DNA of 64,000 nt from Metasolibacillus meyeri (GTDB taxonomy: Bacteria > Bacillota > Bacilli > Bacillales_A > Planococcaceae), in assembly GCF_003049505.1 (NCBI RefSeq), contig NZ_PYWN01000042.1:49098-113097 (forward strand). The letters are read 5' to 3'. This document shows, one piece after another, positions 8,830-19,050 of the stretch. The position numbers and the translations under genes are program-made. Numbering within the stretch: position 1 is the stretch's first letter; every line of letters begins with the position of its first letter. Under the pieces are notes generated by a model. It was not told the DNA's origin. It did not search any database and saw only the letters and a list, made by a program, of their open reading frames with translations.

Positions 8830-9800
8830 AAGAACGCCTCCATCATTACTGCGATTAATGCAACAACTAATCCTGTAGACCAAAATACTAATACAACTTT
8901 CCATTCAGACCAACCAGATAATTCAAAATGATGATGAATAGGACTCATTTTAAAAATACGTTTTTTACGTAATTTAAAGCTACCTACTTGTAAAATAACA
9001 GACAATGTTTCAATAACGAATACAAGCCCAACTAATAAAAGTAAAAGCTCTGCCTTTACTAAAATCGAAATCATTGCTAAAGCCCCTCCGAGTGCAAGTG
9101 AGCCCGTATCTCCCATAAATACTTTTGCTGGGTTTATATTAAAGATTAAAAATCCAAGCAATGCGCCTGTAATCGCAAATGCGACTAATGCAATATCTGC
9201 CTGTTTATTAAATAAAGCAATCACACCAAAGGCTGCAAAAGCAATAGAAGCTGTTCCTGCAACAAGACCATCTAATCCATCCGTTAAATTAACTGCATTA
9301 GAGAAGCCGACAAGCCAAAAAATTAAAAAGGCTATATAAAATAATCCGAAGTCAATAGAGTAGCCTGTAAACGGAATTTCAACAACCGTATTAAATGTCC
9401 CTAGTCGCAATAACATAAATGCTGCAATTGAAATAATAATTTGGCCAATTAACTTTTGTAATGACGTTAAACCTAAATTACGTTTGAATATCACTTTTAT
9501 GCCATCATCTAAGAAGCCAATCACACCAAAGCCAACTAATACAAGTAACAGAACGACCGTTAGTGTTGTAAATAAGTTAAACATAGTTCCCATAATCAAT
9601 GTAGTAGCAATAATTGCCAACAAGAAAATAATACCGCCCATTGTTGGTGTCCCTGCTTTTTTCAGATGGGATTGTGGGCCTTCTTCTCGAATGCTTTGAC
9701 CAAACTTCAATCTTCTTAAAATCGGAATAGCGATAGGTGCTAAAACAACAGTTATTGTGAATGCTGTTACCAAAATGGTCAATGTTGTTGCAAGTTTCAT
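8826..9800 (-). CDS. mraY: phospho-MurNAc-pentapeptide transferase MraY
   Basis: Integral membrane enzyme (324 residues, about 10 helices) that makes lipid I from UDP-MurNAc-pentapeptide and undecaprenyl phosphate. Catalytic and metal motifs are present: FLDDGIKV, NLTDGLDGL and FMGDTGSLALGG, plus the HHHFELSGW loop. It is only 21 bp from spoVD; murE, which sits here in B. subtilis, is missing. Confidence 0.97.
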   Translation of the reverse strand: MKLATTLTILVTAFTITVVLAPIAIPILRRLKFGQSIREEGPQSHLKKAGTPTMGGIIFLLAIIATTLIMGTMFNLFTTLTVVLLLVLVGFGVIGFLDDGIKVIFKRNLGLTSLQKLIGQIIISIAAFMLLRLGTFNTVVEIPFTGYSIDFGLFYIAFLIFWLVGFSNAVNLTDGLDGLVAGTASIAFAAFGVIALFNKQADIALVAFAITGALLGFLIFNINPAKVFMGDTGSLALGGALAMISILVKAELLLLLVGLVFVIETLSVILQVGSFKLRKKRIFKMSPIHHHFELSGWSEWKVVLVFWSTGLVVALIAVMMEAFL

Positions 9801-9821
9801 GTTAAATCTCCTTTAAATTCA

Positions 9822-11750
9822 TCAATGTTCATGTTTTTCTTCTGTTAAATATAAATGTAATGTCCCTTGCTGCTCAAGCTTGCTCCCCGCAGAAGGCATT
9901 TGTTCGGAAATAATCGTTCCTTCACCGTGCCACTCAATCGTCAATGGATAGTGCTGCTGAACAACTTCATCAACCGTTTTTCCAATAAAATCCGCTACCT
10001 CTACCATAATTGGATCTGTCCAAACTGTTACTTTTTCAATTTGCTCATCCGATTTCTCAATGCCAACAATCGGTGCAACATCTTCTATAATTTGCCCAAC
10101 AATTGGTGCCGCAATTACTCCACCGAATTGCAAATGACTTTTCGGATTATCAATAGCAACATAAACGATAATTTCTGGATTATCTGCTGGTGCGAACCCA
10201 ATAAATGATACAATATAATCGCCTTCTTTATATCGTCCATTTTCTACCTTTTGTGCTGTTCCTGTTTTCCCACCTATACGTAAACCCTCACGAAATGCTT
10301 GCTTACCAGAGCCCTTTGCAACGACAGACTCCAATGCATGACGTACTTGAGCTGATGTTTGCTCACTAATAACTTGACGCTTCGCTTCTGGCTCATGCTC
10401 TAAAATAACCTCGCCATCATCTGCAACTATACGTGAAACAACATGTGGTGTATAAAGCATGCCACCATTAATTGCTGCTGCGACAGCTTGCATTTGCTGA
10501 ATTGGCGTCACGGAAATTCCTTGCCCAAAAGATGTCGTCGCATGCTCGACAGGGCCAAATGCCTTTTCTGAAAATAAAATGCCACTCGCCTCACCAGCTA
10601 TATTGGATCCTGTTTTTTGACCAAAGCCAAAATCTTTAATGTATTGGAGTAACTTCTCTGAACCAACGCGTTGTCCTAGCTCAATAAAGCCTGGATTACA
10701 AGAATTTTCAACAACTTCTAAAAATGTTTCATCTTTATGCCCTTCACGCTTCCAACAGCGCAAACGTGCTCCTTCAACTATCGCATAGCCAGGATCGTAA
10801 AAACGGTCTTTCTCAAGGTCAACAACCCCTTCCTCCAAGGCCGCACTCAACGTAATAATTTTAAAGGTAGAACCCGGTTCATAGGTCATAAAAACAGGCA
10901 AATTACGATTATAAATAGATGAATCAACATTTTTAAAATTTGTTGGGTCATATGTTGGAAAAGAAGACAGCGCTAAAATTTCCCCCGTATTCGGATTCAT
11001 CGCGATGCCGATAGCTTGGTCTGCATCGTAACGCTGCATCGCTTGGGCTAATTCACGCTCCATTACTTGCTGGATTGTTAAATCAATTGTTAACTGAACA
11101 GTCGCCCCTCCTACGCCCTCTTTCCATTCATCATCAACATGCGCCATTTCAATATTTTTAGCATCTGTAAACAAACGAATGGCTGCATTTTTACCTGTCA
11201 ATATTTGATTGTATTCATATTCAACGCCAGCTAAGCCTTGATTATCGTAGCCAGTAAAGCCTAGAAACCTTGATAATAACGAGCCATATGGATATTGCCT
11301 TACATAGTCAACACCGCTGTATAAGCCTTTAATTTCTAAAGCTTGTATCGCTTCCACTTGCTCCTCCGTTATATTTTTTCCCTCTGGTGCGAGCTTTACT
11401 AAATAAGCAGGCTTCTTCATCTTTTCTAGCAATTCGGATTCATCTGCTTGTAAAATAGGCGCAATTTGCTTAGCTGCAAGCTCCACATTATCATTTTGCT
11501 TCGGAATAAAATAGAGTGTAGGTGCTAATTTATTCGTTACGATAATTTCATTTTGACGGTCTACAATATTACCACGCTCTGTGACAAAAGGGATTTCTCG
11601 GTCCCAATTTTCCTTCGCTAGCTCTGTTAATTCCTCATGTTGAATAATTTGTACGTAGACTAATCTCGCAATAACTGCTAGCCCGTACAAAAAAAAGGCA
11701 TAAATAATAATTCTCAAACGCTTTTTGGAAGGCAGTGAAATCCACTTCAT
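9822..11750 (-). CDS. spoVD: sporulation penicillin-binding transpeptidase SpoVD
   Basis: Class B PBP of 642 residues that cross-links spore cortex peptidoglycan with SpoVE. Numbering from the upstream GTG: membrane anchor about 15-38, dimerisation domain to about 210, transpeptidase with S297-x-x-K300 (PGSTFK), SCN at 353-355 and KTG at 498-500, then one C-terminal PASTA domain (VADFIGKTVDEVV...). The single PASTA separates it from PbpB next door. The ATG at 11750 is preferred because GGAG lies 8 nt upstream; the GTG at 11759 overlaps that site. Confidence 0.95.
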   Translation of the reverse strand: MKWISLPSKKRLRIIIYAFFLYGLAVIARLVYVQIIQHEELTELAKENWDREIPFVTERGNIVDRQNEIIVTNKLAPTLYFIPKQNDNVELAAKQIAPILQADESELLEKMKKPAYLVKLAPEGKNITEEQVEAIQALEIKGLYSGVDYVRQYPYGSLLSRFLGFTGYDNQGLAGVEYEYNQILTGKNAAIRLFTDAKNIEMAHVDDEWKEGVGGATVQLTIDLTIQQVMERELAQAMQRYDADQAIGIAMNPNTGEILALSSFPTYDPTNFKNVDSSIYNRNLPVFMTYEPGSTFKIITLSAALEEGVVDLEKDRFYDPGYAIVEGARLRCWKREGHKDETFLEVVENSCNPGFIELGQRVGSEKLLQYIKDFGFGQKTGSNIAGEASGILFSEKAFGPVEHATTSFGQGISVTPIQQMQAVAAAINGGMLYTPHVVSRIVADDGEVILEHEPEAKRQVISEQTSAQVRHALESVVAKGSGKQAFREGLRIGGKTGTAQKVENGRYKEGDYIVSFIGFAPADNPEIIVYVAIDNPKSHLQFGGVIAAPIVGQIIEDVAPIVGIEKSDEQIEKVTVWTDPIMVEVADFIGKTVDEVVQQHYPLTIEWHGEGTIISEQMPSAGSKLEQQGTLHLYLTEEKHEH

Positions 11751-11822
11751 TCGACACACTCCGTTTTTAACAAAGTATGTATAGAAGTGGATTTCTATTC
11801 TAACTATACGAAACGAACAACT

Positions 11823-14045
11823 TTAATCTTGTGGTAACTGTTCGCCTTCTTCGTCAGTTTCCTCCACTTGTGGTGCAAAGGATTCTTCAGGTGTCTTTAG
11901 CTTCACAACAATCGGTGCTGCGTCTTGAATTGCCGTATTTTCCGATACGCTCTGACTATCTACATAGCCTTCTCCGACAATTTCAATTGGTAATCCAGAT
12001 AACGCCTTATATATTAACATATTGCGCAATGACCAACCGCTAAATGATGGCAACGTAATCGTTCCATCCGTCTTTAAAAAGACGACACTTCCTTTCGCTA
12101 CTGCTATACCTTGTGCTGGATACTGCTCTATTATTTGTCCACCTTCACCAATGATGATTGGTTTTAACCCTTGATTGATTAGCTCTACTTGTACACTTTC
12201 CGCTGATTGCTTCTCGTAATTAGCTAATTTTGTCATTTGTACTTCTGCTACTTCTTCAGGGTTAATATTGAAATATTTCAAGCTATTTTCCATTACCGTT
12301 TTAAAAATTGCTGCAGTTGGTTCAGAACCACCCTCTGTTTCTGCAAGCTTCGGCTTTTTCACAGCAACATACATAATAAGCTGCGGATCATCTACTGGCG
12401 CCATTCCTAAAAATGAATATAGATAATTATTTTTTCCAGAATAATAACCGCCGCCATTTTCTCTAGCGATTTCTGCTGTTCCTGTTTTTCCAGCAACCTC
12501 GTAGCCATCTAAGGCAAAGCGTCTTGCTGTTCCAATATCACTTGTGACAGTAGATGCAAGGATTTCTCGTACTTGCTTGGCGGTTGCTGCTGAAACGGGC
12601 TCGCCTTTTACAACAGGCTCATCATCTAAAATAATCTCACCTGTACTTGGATCAACGATTTTATCAATCACATATGGTTGCATCATCTTACCATCATTTG
12701 CAATAGCTGTCATCGCTTGAATCAGCTGCATTGGTGTAACCGTAGAACCTTGACCATATGTCGTCGTTACTTTATTGATTGGGTATCTCGATAACAGAGT
12801 TCCCGTTACTTCTCCAGGTAAATCAATGCCTGTCTTTTGCCCAAAGCCAAAGCGATCTAAATAGTCATAAAATGTTTCTGCTCCCATAATGGATAGCATA
12901 TGAGCCATCCCTGTATTTGAGGAACGCTGGAAGCCGTCTAAATAGCTAATCAATCCCCAACCAACTCTGTTATGGTCACGAATTGTTCGGTCTAATACTG
13001 TATATTGTCCAGACATAAACTTTTCATTTGGATACCAGTTTCCTGAATCAATCGCTGCGGCTAATGTGAAAGTTTTCAATGTCGAACCTGGCTCAATGAC
13101 ATTTTCAATCGTTTCATTCAGCCAATTACTTTCTAAGCCAATACGGTCTGCAGGGTCAAAGGTCGGGCGCTGTGACATCGCTAAAATTTCACCTGTTTTT
13201 GGATTCGCTACAATTGCCGTCATTGATTCAGGTTTATACTGCTGGTCAACCTGTGACATCGCTTCCTCCAAAAAGTTCTGAATTGTTTTATCTAATGTTA
13301 AATAAATATCAGCACCATTTTTTGCAGGTTGAATCATTTTTTCGCTGTTTGGCAATAAGTAACCTTTGCGATCACTGTCATAAGAGATTGATCCAGGTGT
13401 ACCTGTCAATTGTTCGTTGTACGTGTACTCTAGCCCCATTTTACCAACTGTTTTAAATGTGCTATCGCCTTCTTGCTTCTCTTCTACAGCAAAGCCGATT
13501 AAATGCGATGCAAATGGACCATTCGGATAATAGCGCTTCGTATCCTCCTCAAAAATAATCCCTGGCAATTTTTCTTCGTCGATTGCCAATTTCGTGTCAT
13601 AGCTAATCTTTCGCCCAGCAGCCCCAAATTCAACTTGATATGGTGTCGATCCATCCGATTTCTTTCTCGTCAAAATTTGATAAATTTCTTGCTCTTCCAT
13701 TTCAATATATTGACTTAAGATTTTCGCCGTTTCTGCTGGGTCAACAACATGCTTAGGGCTTTTTAAATTTTTCGTAGCGGATTCATTCACAACTGCTACA
13801 AGCTTATAAGCCAGTGTATCCTCAGCCACAACATTGTCATTACGATCTAAAATACGTCCTCGATTCGCCGCAAGATGCACTTCTCGTGCATATTTAGCAG
13901 CCGCCTCCGCCTGAAGTGAGTAACCATTCACCTCACTAGCTGTTTGCAAATGAACAATACGCCAAAATAATAGCAAAAAGAGCCCTCCATATAGTAAAAA
14001 CATCAGGAAGGCTCCTTTTTGGAAACGAAATGTACTCTTTTTCAT
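11823..14045 (-). CDS. pbpB: division transpeptidase PBP2B
   Basis: Class B PBP of 740 residues for septal cross-linking. Membrane anchor about 12-32, PBP dimerisation domain, transpeptidase with S321-x-x-K324 (PGSTLK), SSN at 375-377 and KTG at 520-522. The C-terminus has two PASTA-like segments (about 600-655 and 657-720) and an acidic tail. It overlaps ftsL by 4 nt. About 70 bp separate it from spoVD. Confidence 0.95.
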   Translation of the reverse strand: MKKSTFRFQKGAFLMFLLYGGLFLLLFWRIVHLQTASEVNGYSLQAEAAAKYAREVHLAANRGRILDRNDNVVAEDTLAYKLVAVVNESATKNLKSPKHVVDPAETAKILSQYIEMEEQEIYQILTRKKSDGSTPYQVEFGAAGRKISYDTKLAIDEEKLPGIIFEEDTKRYYPNGPFASHLIGFAVEEKQEGDSTFKTVGKMGLEYTYNEQLTGTPGSISYDSDRKGYLLPNSEKMIQPAKNGADIYLTLDKTIQNFLEEAMSQVDQQYKPESMTAIVANPKTGEILAMSQRPTFDPADRIGLESNWLNETIENVIEPGSTLKTFTLAAAIDSGNWYPNEKFMSGQYTVLDRTIRDHNRVGWGLISYLDGFQRSSNTGMAHMLSIMGAETFYDYLDRFGFGQKTGIDLPGEVTGTLLSRYPINKVTTTYGQGSTVTPMQLIQAMTAIANDGKMMQPYVIDKIVDPSTGEIILDDEPVVKGEPVSAATAKQVREILASTVTSDIGTARRFALDGYEVAGKTGTAEIARENGGGYYSGKNNYLYSFLGMAPVDDPQLIMYVAVKKPKLAETEGGSEPTAAIFKTVMENSLKYFNINPEEVAEVQMTKLANYEKQSAESVQVELINQGLKPIIIGEGGQIIEQYPAQGIAVAKGSVVFLKTDGTITLPSFSGWSLRNMLIYKALSGLPIEIVGEGYVDSQSVSENTAIQDAAPIVVKLKTPEESFAPQVEETDEEGEQLPQD

Positions 14046-14434
14046 TCTCCCGGCACTACCTTTACATTTTTCTCGTTAAGAGTTAAACCGAGTTCTTGCG
14101 CTCTTTTCATAATTCGCTCATAAGCCGACAACTCACTAACCTGCACTTTAAAGCCTACATTTTGATTCGCAACTTGAGATATTTCTCTTTCTACTTGCTG
14201 TATTTCCATACTTGTTGTTTGAATTTTGCTTTGTGTATGCAGGATTGCAATTGCCATGATTGCTACAACAATTAAAAATAACATGTATAAAAATTTTTCA
14301 CGTTTAGAAATAAAACTTTTGCTTTTTTTGTAGTTCGGCTTTTTACTAGGTTGCTGCTCCGGTTGCTGTGGTTGTGGTGATATTACAGGCTGTTGTATAT
14401 ACGATTGTTGCCTTACGCGTACTGCCATCGTCAT
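14042..14434 (-). CDS. ftsL: cell division protein FtsL
   Basis: 130-residue bitopic protein: Pro/Gln-rich and Lys-rich cytoplasmic N-terminus, a single helix (FLYMLFLIVVAIMAIAIL) and a leucine-zipper-like extracellular coiled coil (about 65-110). It partners with DivIB/DivIC in the divisome. Sequence conservation in this family is low, so the call rests on architecture plus position between rsmH and pbpB. An ATG two codons downstream is an alternative start. Confidence 0.88.
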   Translation of the reverse strand: MTMAVRVRQQSYIQQPVISPQPQQPEQQPSKKPNYKKSKSFISKREKFLYMLFLIVVAIMAIAILHTQSKIQTTSMEIQQVEREISQVANQNVGFKVQVSELSAYERIMKRAQELGLTLNEKNVKVVPGE

Positions 14435-14443
14435 CCACTTCCC

Positions 14444-15382
14444 TTATTGATTAATTTTTTCAGCGATACGCAATTTCGCTGAACGCGAACGGTTATTAGC
14501 CTCTAGTTCCTCCTCTGAAGGGAGAATTGGCTTTTTCGTAATTAATTTTAATTTTGGTTTCATATCATCCGGTATGATCGGTAAGCCCGGTGGTAACTCT
14601 GGCAATGAGGAAGCCTCTTTAAATATTGTTTTACATAGGCGATCCTCTAACGAGTGGAATGTAATAACACTAATTCTTCCACCAATCGCCAATAAGTCTA
14701 ACGCATCAATGATTGAGTCCTCAGCCACTCCAAGCTCATCATTGACAGCAATGCGAATCGCTTGAAATACTCGCTTCGCAGGATGCCCTCCTGTGCGACG
14801 AGCTGCAGCAGGAATACCTTCTTTAATTAATTCGACTAATTGTCCTGTCGTTTCAATCGACGCATTTTTACGTGCCGCTTCAATTTTGCGAGCAATCTGC
14901 TTCGAAAATTTTTCTTCACCATAACGGAAGAAAATTCTTACTAAATCCTCGTATGACCATTCATTCACTACATGGAATGCCGTTAATTCAGCTGTTTGAT
15001 CCATCCGCATATCGAGTGGTGCATCATGATGGTAACTAAAACCTCTCTCAGGTGTGTCAAGTTGTGGGGAAGATACACCTAAATCGTATAAAATACCATC
15101 TACTTGCTGAATATTTAATGCGTATAGCTCGTCCTTTAAATATCTAAAGTTCGAGTGGACAAATGTTACACGATCTAAATAATTGGCTAATCGTAGTTTT
15201 GCATTGTCAATGGCCGTTGTATCTTGGTCAAAACAAATCAACCTTCCATTCGGAGACAATTGCTGTACGAGGTATTCGCTATGACCAGCGCCACCTAATG
15301 TGCAGTCCACATATACCCCATTTGGATTGATGTTCAATCCATCAACCGTCTCCTTCAATAATACAGTTGTATGATTGAACAT
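14444..15382 (-). CDS. rsmH: 16S rRNA m4C1402 methyltransferase RsmH
   Basis: 312 residues. N4-methylates C1402 of 16S rRNA using SAM. SAM site [13 protein letters not shown] near residues 26-38, [40 protein letters not shown], and the C-terminal [10 protein letters not shown] motif. Formerly MraW; usual length and usual second place in the dcw cluster. Confidence 0.97.
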   Translation of the reverse strand: MFNHTTVLLKETVDGLNINPNGVYVDCTLGGAGHSEYLVQQLSPNGRLICFDQDTTAIDNAKLRLANYLDRVTFVHSNFRYLKDELYALNIQQVDGILYDLGVSSPQLDTPERGFSYHHDAPLDMRMDQTAELTAFHVVNEWSYEDLVRIFFRYGEEKFSKQIARKIEAARKNASIETTGQLVELIKEGIPAAARRTGGHPAKRVFQAIRIAVNDELGVAEDSIIDALDLLAIGGRISVITFHSLEDRLCKTIFKEASSLPELPPGLPIIPDDMKPKLKLITKKPILPSEEELEANNRSRSAKLRIAEKINQ

Positions 15383-15403
15383 AGTTTTTACTCCTTCAAA
15401 GCT

Positions 15404-15835
15404 TTAAAAGTCAAAGCCTATCATATTTTCTGCTATTTCGTTAAATGATGCTTCAGATTCATCATAATATGTGTCCCAAGCTTCCTTCGCCCAAATTTCT
15501 ATCCTGCTTGATACACCTAATACCACACACTCTTTTTCGAGATTTGCATATTGGACTAATGTAGCTGGAATATTGATGCGACCTTGCTTATCTAATTCAA
15601 CCTCCGTTGCACCTGAAAAGAAGAAACGTGCAAACGCACGAGCATCCTTTTTCGTCATCGGTAAGCTTTTTAATTTTTCTTCAAGCTTTCGCCATTCATC
15701 CATAGGGTATCCAAAAATACAGTTGTCCAATCCACGTGTAATAACAAACGCTTCTCCTAGTGATTCTCGAAATTTCGAAGGCACTATGAGACGTCCTTTT
15801 ACATCAATGGAATGCACGTATTCCCCCATGAACAT
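15404..15835 (-). CDS. mraZ: transcriptional regulator MraZ
   Basis: 143-residue double-AbrB-type DNA-binding protein that controls the dcw operon. Starts [15 protein letters not shown] and carries the paired motif [11 protein letters not shown], as in the family. The ATG at 15835 has GGGGTGA 5 nt upstream and gives the family's usual N-terminus; a GTG 9 nt earlier overlaps that site. Three GTGGK boxes at 10-bp spacing lie just upstream, consistent with autoregulation. Confidence 0.96.
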   Translation of the reverse strand: MFMGEYVHSIDVKGRLIVPSKFRESLGEAFVITRGLDNCIFGYPMDEWRKLEEKLKSLPMTKKDARAFARFFFSGATEVELDKQGRINIPATLVQYANLEKECVVLGVSSRIEIWAKEAWDTYYDESEASFNEIAENMIGFDF

Positions 15836-15864
15836 GCTACTCACCCCACTTTACTAATAAATGT

Positions 15865-15889
15865 ACCACAAGCCCCCACTTTTCACCAC
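15865..15889 (-). promoter_or_regulatory. MraZ-binding direct repeats
   Basis: On the minus strand GTGGT (15889-15885), GTGGG (15879-15875) and GTGGT (15869-15865) are spaced exactly 10 bp apart, 30-54 bp before the mraZ start. Known MraZ operators are three or four TGGG-type boxes at 10-bp period. A poorer fourth match, TGGGAG, lies at 15901-15896. Confidence 0.75.
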
Positions 15890-15972
15890 CTATTCCTCCC
15901 ATTTCTTCTAACATAATAAGAAATTACGTAAATAGACCTTACTTCAACAAAGTAAACTGATAATATATGCAT

Positions 15973-16010
15973 ACAAAAAAGCTATTTCTTTTGCGAAATA
16001 GCTTTTTTGT
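15973..16010. terminator. bidirectional terminator after bshC
   Basis: Perfect 16-bp stem (15973-15988/15995-16010), AAAAAAGCTATTTC paired with GAAATAGCTTTTTT, 2 nt after the bshC stop. Confidence 0.85.
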
Positions 16011-16011
16011 A

Positions 16012-17628
16012 TCATAAAATCACATAATTATGTTGGAACGAAGGAACTAAATCTAGTTCAATAAGCCCATCTATTAATGTGAATCCATATATATTTAAAT
16101 ATTGATAGGGATTAAATAAACGCTCTTGTAAATTATTATTAGGGAAAAGCTCTGTTAGCAACAAGTCGAACTGTTTGATTTTCACATCGTGCTTTCGCAA
16201 TATTTCTTGCTCTATTTTTGATGCTAAATAATCAAATTGCATACGATGATATTGTTTATTTTTTTGTATGATATTACGTAAATCTAATTGCTCGCCACGT
16301 AAGTATTGTTCCAGTTCTTCATATTGAGCAAGCAACTGCTGCTGCATTTGCGCAATATTCTCTTTCGCCTGCTCGTCTTGTACTTCCTCGATAAAGCGAT
16401 TTTTTAATTGTTCTACTTGCCCTTCCATAACATCAAAGATCGTTAAATCGTGCTGCGCTAGTAAAGGCTGTACTATACGTGATACTAGCGTCATATTTAA
16501 TCTTGGCGCAAAAATAGGCATTTGTAATTGTAACAAAGAAAAGGCTGGTTTTAATGTTGCCCAATAAGCCAATTCACCAGGTCCACCAACAAAAGCCAAT
16601 ACCGGAATTGTCATTTCCTGCATCAGAGGACGTGTCACGACATTATTGCTTAATTTTTCAGGCGTTTGCTGTGCAATTTCCAGCAGTTGCTCTTTTGTCA
16701 GCTTAATATGCCCTAGCGTATTCGTATAATATTCTTCTTTACGCTCTAATAAAAATCGCTCGCCATCCTGCACAAAAAATAAGTTTGCATTGCTCACAGT
16801 TGCTTCGATTGGTTTGCCATAGCCAGCTTGCTCAAATGCTTCCTCCTGCGCTACAACTACTTGTGCAATTTCCTCATTATGTTCTATTAGTCTCACAAAA
16901 AAGTTTGCTTCATATTGACGGAATGTAGGAAACGCCGCATCTAACATAAGCAAGCCATGCTTTGCAAAAAGTTCATTCATCAACGCTGTGAAGAAGTCTG
17001 TAAATGTTTTGCTTCCTTGTAAATGCGTCAATACATTATGTAGTAAATCTTTCGTATACGCTGTTTCTCCAAAGTCTGCAAAAACCGTACGTACAAACTG
17101 TTCCATCTCTTCTTTATTGATAACGGTTGTAGATGCCATCGTTTTACGTTTTGAACGTTCTTTATAAACACGCTTTTTTAATGTTGCATCAACTGTTGTA
17201 TACGTATGATTGATTTCTTCAATATCATGGTCCTCACCAGCAATCCAAAATAGTGGTACAACTGGCTTTCCAAGCTTTTCACGCTGCTGTTTGGCAAGTA
17301 AAATAACGGAAATCGCCTTGTGTACTGAATATAATGGCCCTGTTAACAAACCCGCTTGTTGCCCCCCAACAATGACATAAGCACCTGCTGCTAGTTCTTC
17401 TAAATGCTGCTGACTTGCCTCCGATACACCAAATGGCGCCATATATAACTGAATAATATTGCTTAATTGCGCTGTATCATATGTTTTGGTAGCTAAATAT
17501 TGCGCACGCGCTTGAAAGGCATCATCACTATATGCATAATCAAAAAAATCATGAATAGTGGATTGTTTACTCCAATACTGTGCCATTATTTTATTTTGTA
17601 CTGGTAAAACGTTTTGTTCCAGCTTCAT
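16012..17628 (-). CDS. bshC: bacillithiol synthase BshC (cysteine-adding enzyme)
   Basis: 538 residues, the usual length. Adds L-Cys to GlcN-malate in the last step of bacillithiol synthesis, in the cytosol. Family signatures: YVIVGGQQAGLLTGPLYSVHKA, PLFWIAGEDHDIEEINHTY, PVLAFVGGPGELAYW, and a coiled-coil segment near the C-terminus. Corresponds to yllA beside mraZ in B. subtilis. It has its own terminator. Confidence 0.95.
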   Translation of the reverse strand: MKLEQNVLPVQNKIMAQYWSKQSTIHDFFDYAYSDDAFQARAQYLATKTYDTAQLSNIIQLYMAPFGVSEASQQHLEELAAGAYVIVGGQQAGLLTGPLYSVHKAISVILLAKQQREKLGKPVVPLFWIAGEDHDIEEINHTYTTVDATLKKRVYKERSKRKTMASTTVINKEEMEQFVRTVFADFGETAYTKDLLHNVLTHLQGSKTFTDFFTALMNELFAKHGLLMLDAAFPTFRQYEANFFVRLIEHNEEIAQVVVAQEEAFEQAGYGKPIEATVSNANLFFVQDGERFLLERKEEYYTNTLGHIKLTKEQLLEIAQQTPEKLSNNVVTRPLMQEMTIPVLAFVGGPGELAYWATLKPAFSLLQLQMPIFAPRLNMTLVSRIVQPLLAQHDLTIFDVMEGQVEQLKNRFIEEVQDEQAKENIAQMQQQLLAQYEELEQYLRGEQLDLRNIIQKNKQYHRMQFDYLASKIEQEILRKHDVKIKQFDLLLTELFPNNNLQERLFNPYQYLNIYGFTLIDGLIELDLVPSFQHNYVIL

Positions 17629-17722
17629 TATTCAAACCCTCTCTATCCCTTACTAACTTCTAAAATGATATGCCAACTTACTTTATTGTAATCGTTCTGT
17701 AGCATTTCGAAAAAGAATTTGC

Positions 17723-18112
17723 TTACATCGTGACATACTCAAGTACATTTAACGTTAAACCAGCAATGAAAATGAAAAAATAACTAACGCTTAGCAAGAT
17801 AAAATAAACACGCCATATTTTTTTCAACAATTGCGGCACAACAATTTCTTTTTTTGTTCGCCAATCAATATATGTAAACGTAATCGCTATAAAAATAGCC
17901 ATAATAATAAGTGGAATAACAATCGATATATCCCATATACTTGCAACAGCCATTGGAACCGAAAAGAAGAGCAAAAATGTTACAACATCAGCTGCAAAAC
18001 CAAATGCTTTCGCATTGCTTAAACGCAGTTTCCGACATACAAAGTAAGTAATCACAAGTGCAATTAAAGGACAAATAATAATGATCGCTATTAAAAAAGA
18101 CAAAAACTTCAC
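17723..18112 (-). CDS. DUF3397 family membrane protein
   Basis: 129 residues with four predicted helices, including LSFLIAIIIICPLIALVITYFVCRK cut into a first helix and ISIVIPLIIMAIFIAITFTYIDW. RKLRLSNAKAFGFAADVVT fits DUF3397. Its start codon overlaps the panE stop (ATGA), so it is probably translated from the panE message. No function known. Confidence 0.75.
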   Translation of the reverse strand: MKFLSFLIAIIIICPLIALVITYFVCRKLRLSNAKAFGFAADVVTFLLFFSVPMAVASIWDISIVIPLIIMAIFIAITFTYIDWRTKKEIVVPQLLKKIWRVYFILLSVSYFFIFIAGLTLNVLEYVTM

Positions 18113-19014
18113 ATTTTTTCACCGCTCTCCTCTATCGCTAACAGTAAATAGTATAACACGCCAAGCGTTGGTACATCTGCCCCCTTTTTTCTCACTTTTT
18201 TTATAATTGCGCCAACAATCGTTTCGATTTCTGATTTTCTCCCTGCCTGTCGATCTGCAAGCATTGAAGAAGTATTTTCAGCCGTACGCTCACATAGTTG
18301 ATAGACAGCTTGAAATGGAAATTTCTGCTCCATTTGTGGAAAAGCCTGCATCAACTCTCGATATAGCTGTTGTAGTAAATGATATGCATGTGCATTGTCA
18401 ATCAATTGTCCATTTTTCACTTGTAAAAGTGCGGTTAGTGGATTAACAAAACAATTTAGCAATGCTTTTTCAAGAAGCATTTGCTCCGCATCTTGCTGCT
18501 GCTCTATAAAAAATTCCTCTTTACTAGCTGCTTGAAAAACTTTAATTATGTCAGTATTCCCTCGCTCAATCGCTAATTTTAAAACACCTATGCCCCGATG
18601 ATAAACGGTCGTTTCATTCACTTTTTCAGCGCCAAACTGCGCCGATCCAAACGTTATATGCTGGTGCTTTAATGCCAACGCTTGCTCATAATGTAGCAAG
18701 CCGTTTTGCATAAACAATAACGGAACATCTGACAGCCCTTCCAATGTAGGCAAAAGAATTTGCAAAGCATCATACTTCGTCGCAACAATAACAATTGCCT
18801 CTTCTTCAATGCGTAATTGCTGCTCCGTTATCGCAGCAACACGAAATGTTTGCTGCTGTTCATCTATATTAAAGCGCGTTATCCCATGTGCACGAATTTC
18901 TTCAGCCTGCGCCTCTCGTCTTGTCACCATCGTTACTGGATAATTTGCCTCACTTAAAAAGCTTGCCATTAATAAACCGACAGCGCCAGCGCCAATTACA
19001 TAAACATGTTCCAT
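18109..19014 (-). CDS. panE: 2-dehydropantoate 2-reductase
   Basis: 301 residues. NADPH-dependent reduction of ketopantoate to pantoate for coenzyme A. N-terminal nucleotide loop VYVIGAGAVGLLMA; mid-protein FMQNGLLH; C-terminal helical domain with KALLNCFVNPLTALLQ (conserved Lys and Asn) and the family motif SSMLADRQAGRKSEIE. The ATG at 19014 is chosen from GAGGTGA 5 nt upstream; 25 extra residues from 19089 would be unconserved. coaD, another CoA gene, lies 8 kb away. Confidence 0.92.
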   Translation of the reverse strand: MEHVYVIGAGAVGLLMASFLSEANYPVTMVTRREAQAEEIRAHGITRFNIDEQQQTFRVAAITEQQLRIEEEAIVIVATKYDALQILLPTLEGLSDVPLLFMQNGLLHYEQALALKHQHITFGSAQFGAEKVNETTVYHRGIGVLKLAIERGNTDIIKVFQAASKEEFFIEQQQDAEQMLLEKALLNCFVNPLTALLQVKNGQLIDNAHAYHLLQQLYRELMQAFPQMEQKFPFQAVYQLCERTAENTSSMLADRQAGRKSEIETIVGAIIKKVRKKGADVPTLGVLYYLLLAIEESGEKM

Positions 19015-19050
19015 TCGCTCACCTCTTTGTCGTAAATTTTCAGAATTGTT

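Noticed and set aside
11823..14045. Prophage, CRISPR, rRNA or tRNA signals anywhere in the window
   Set aside because: No spaced identical repeats of CRISPR type, no phage structural genes, no cloverleaf or rRNA sequence was recognised.
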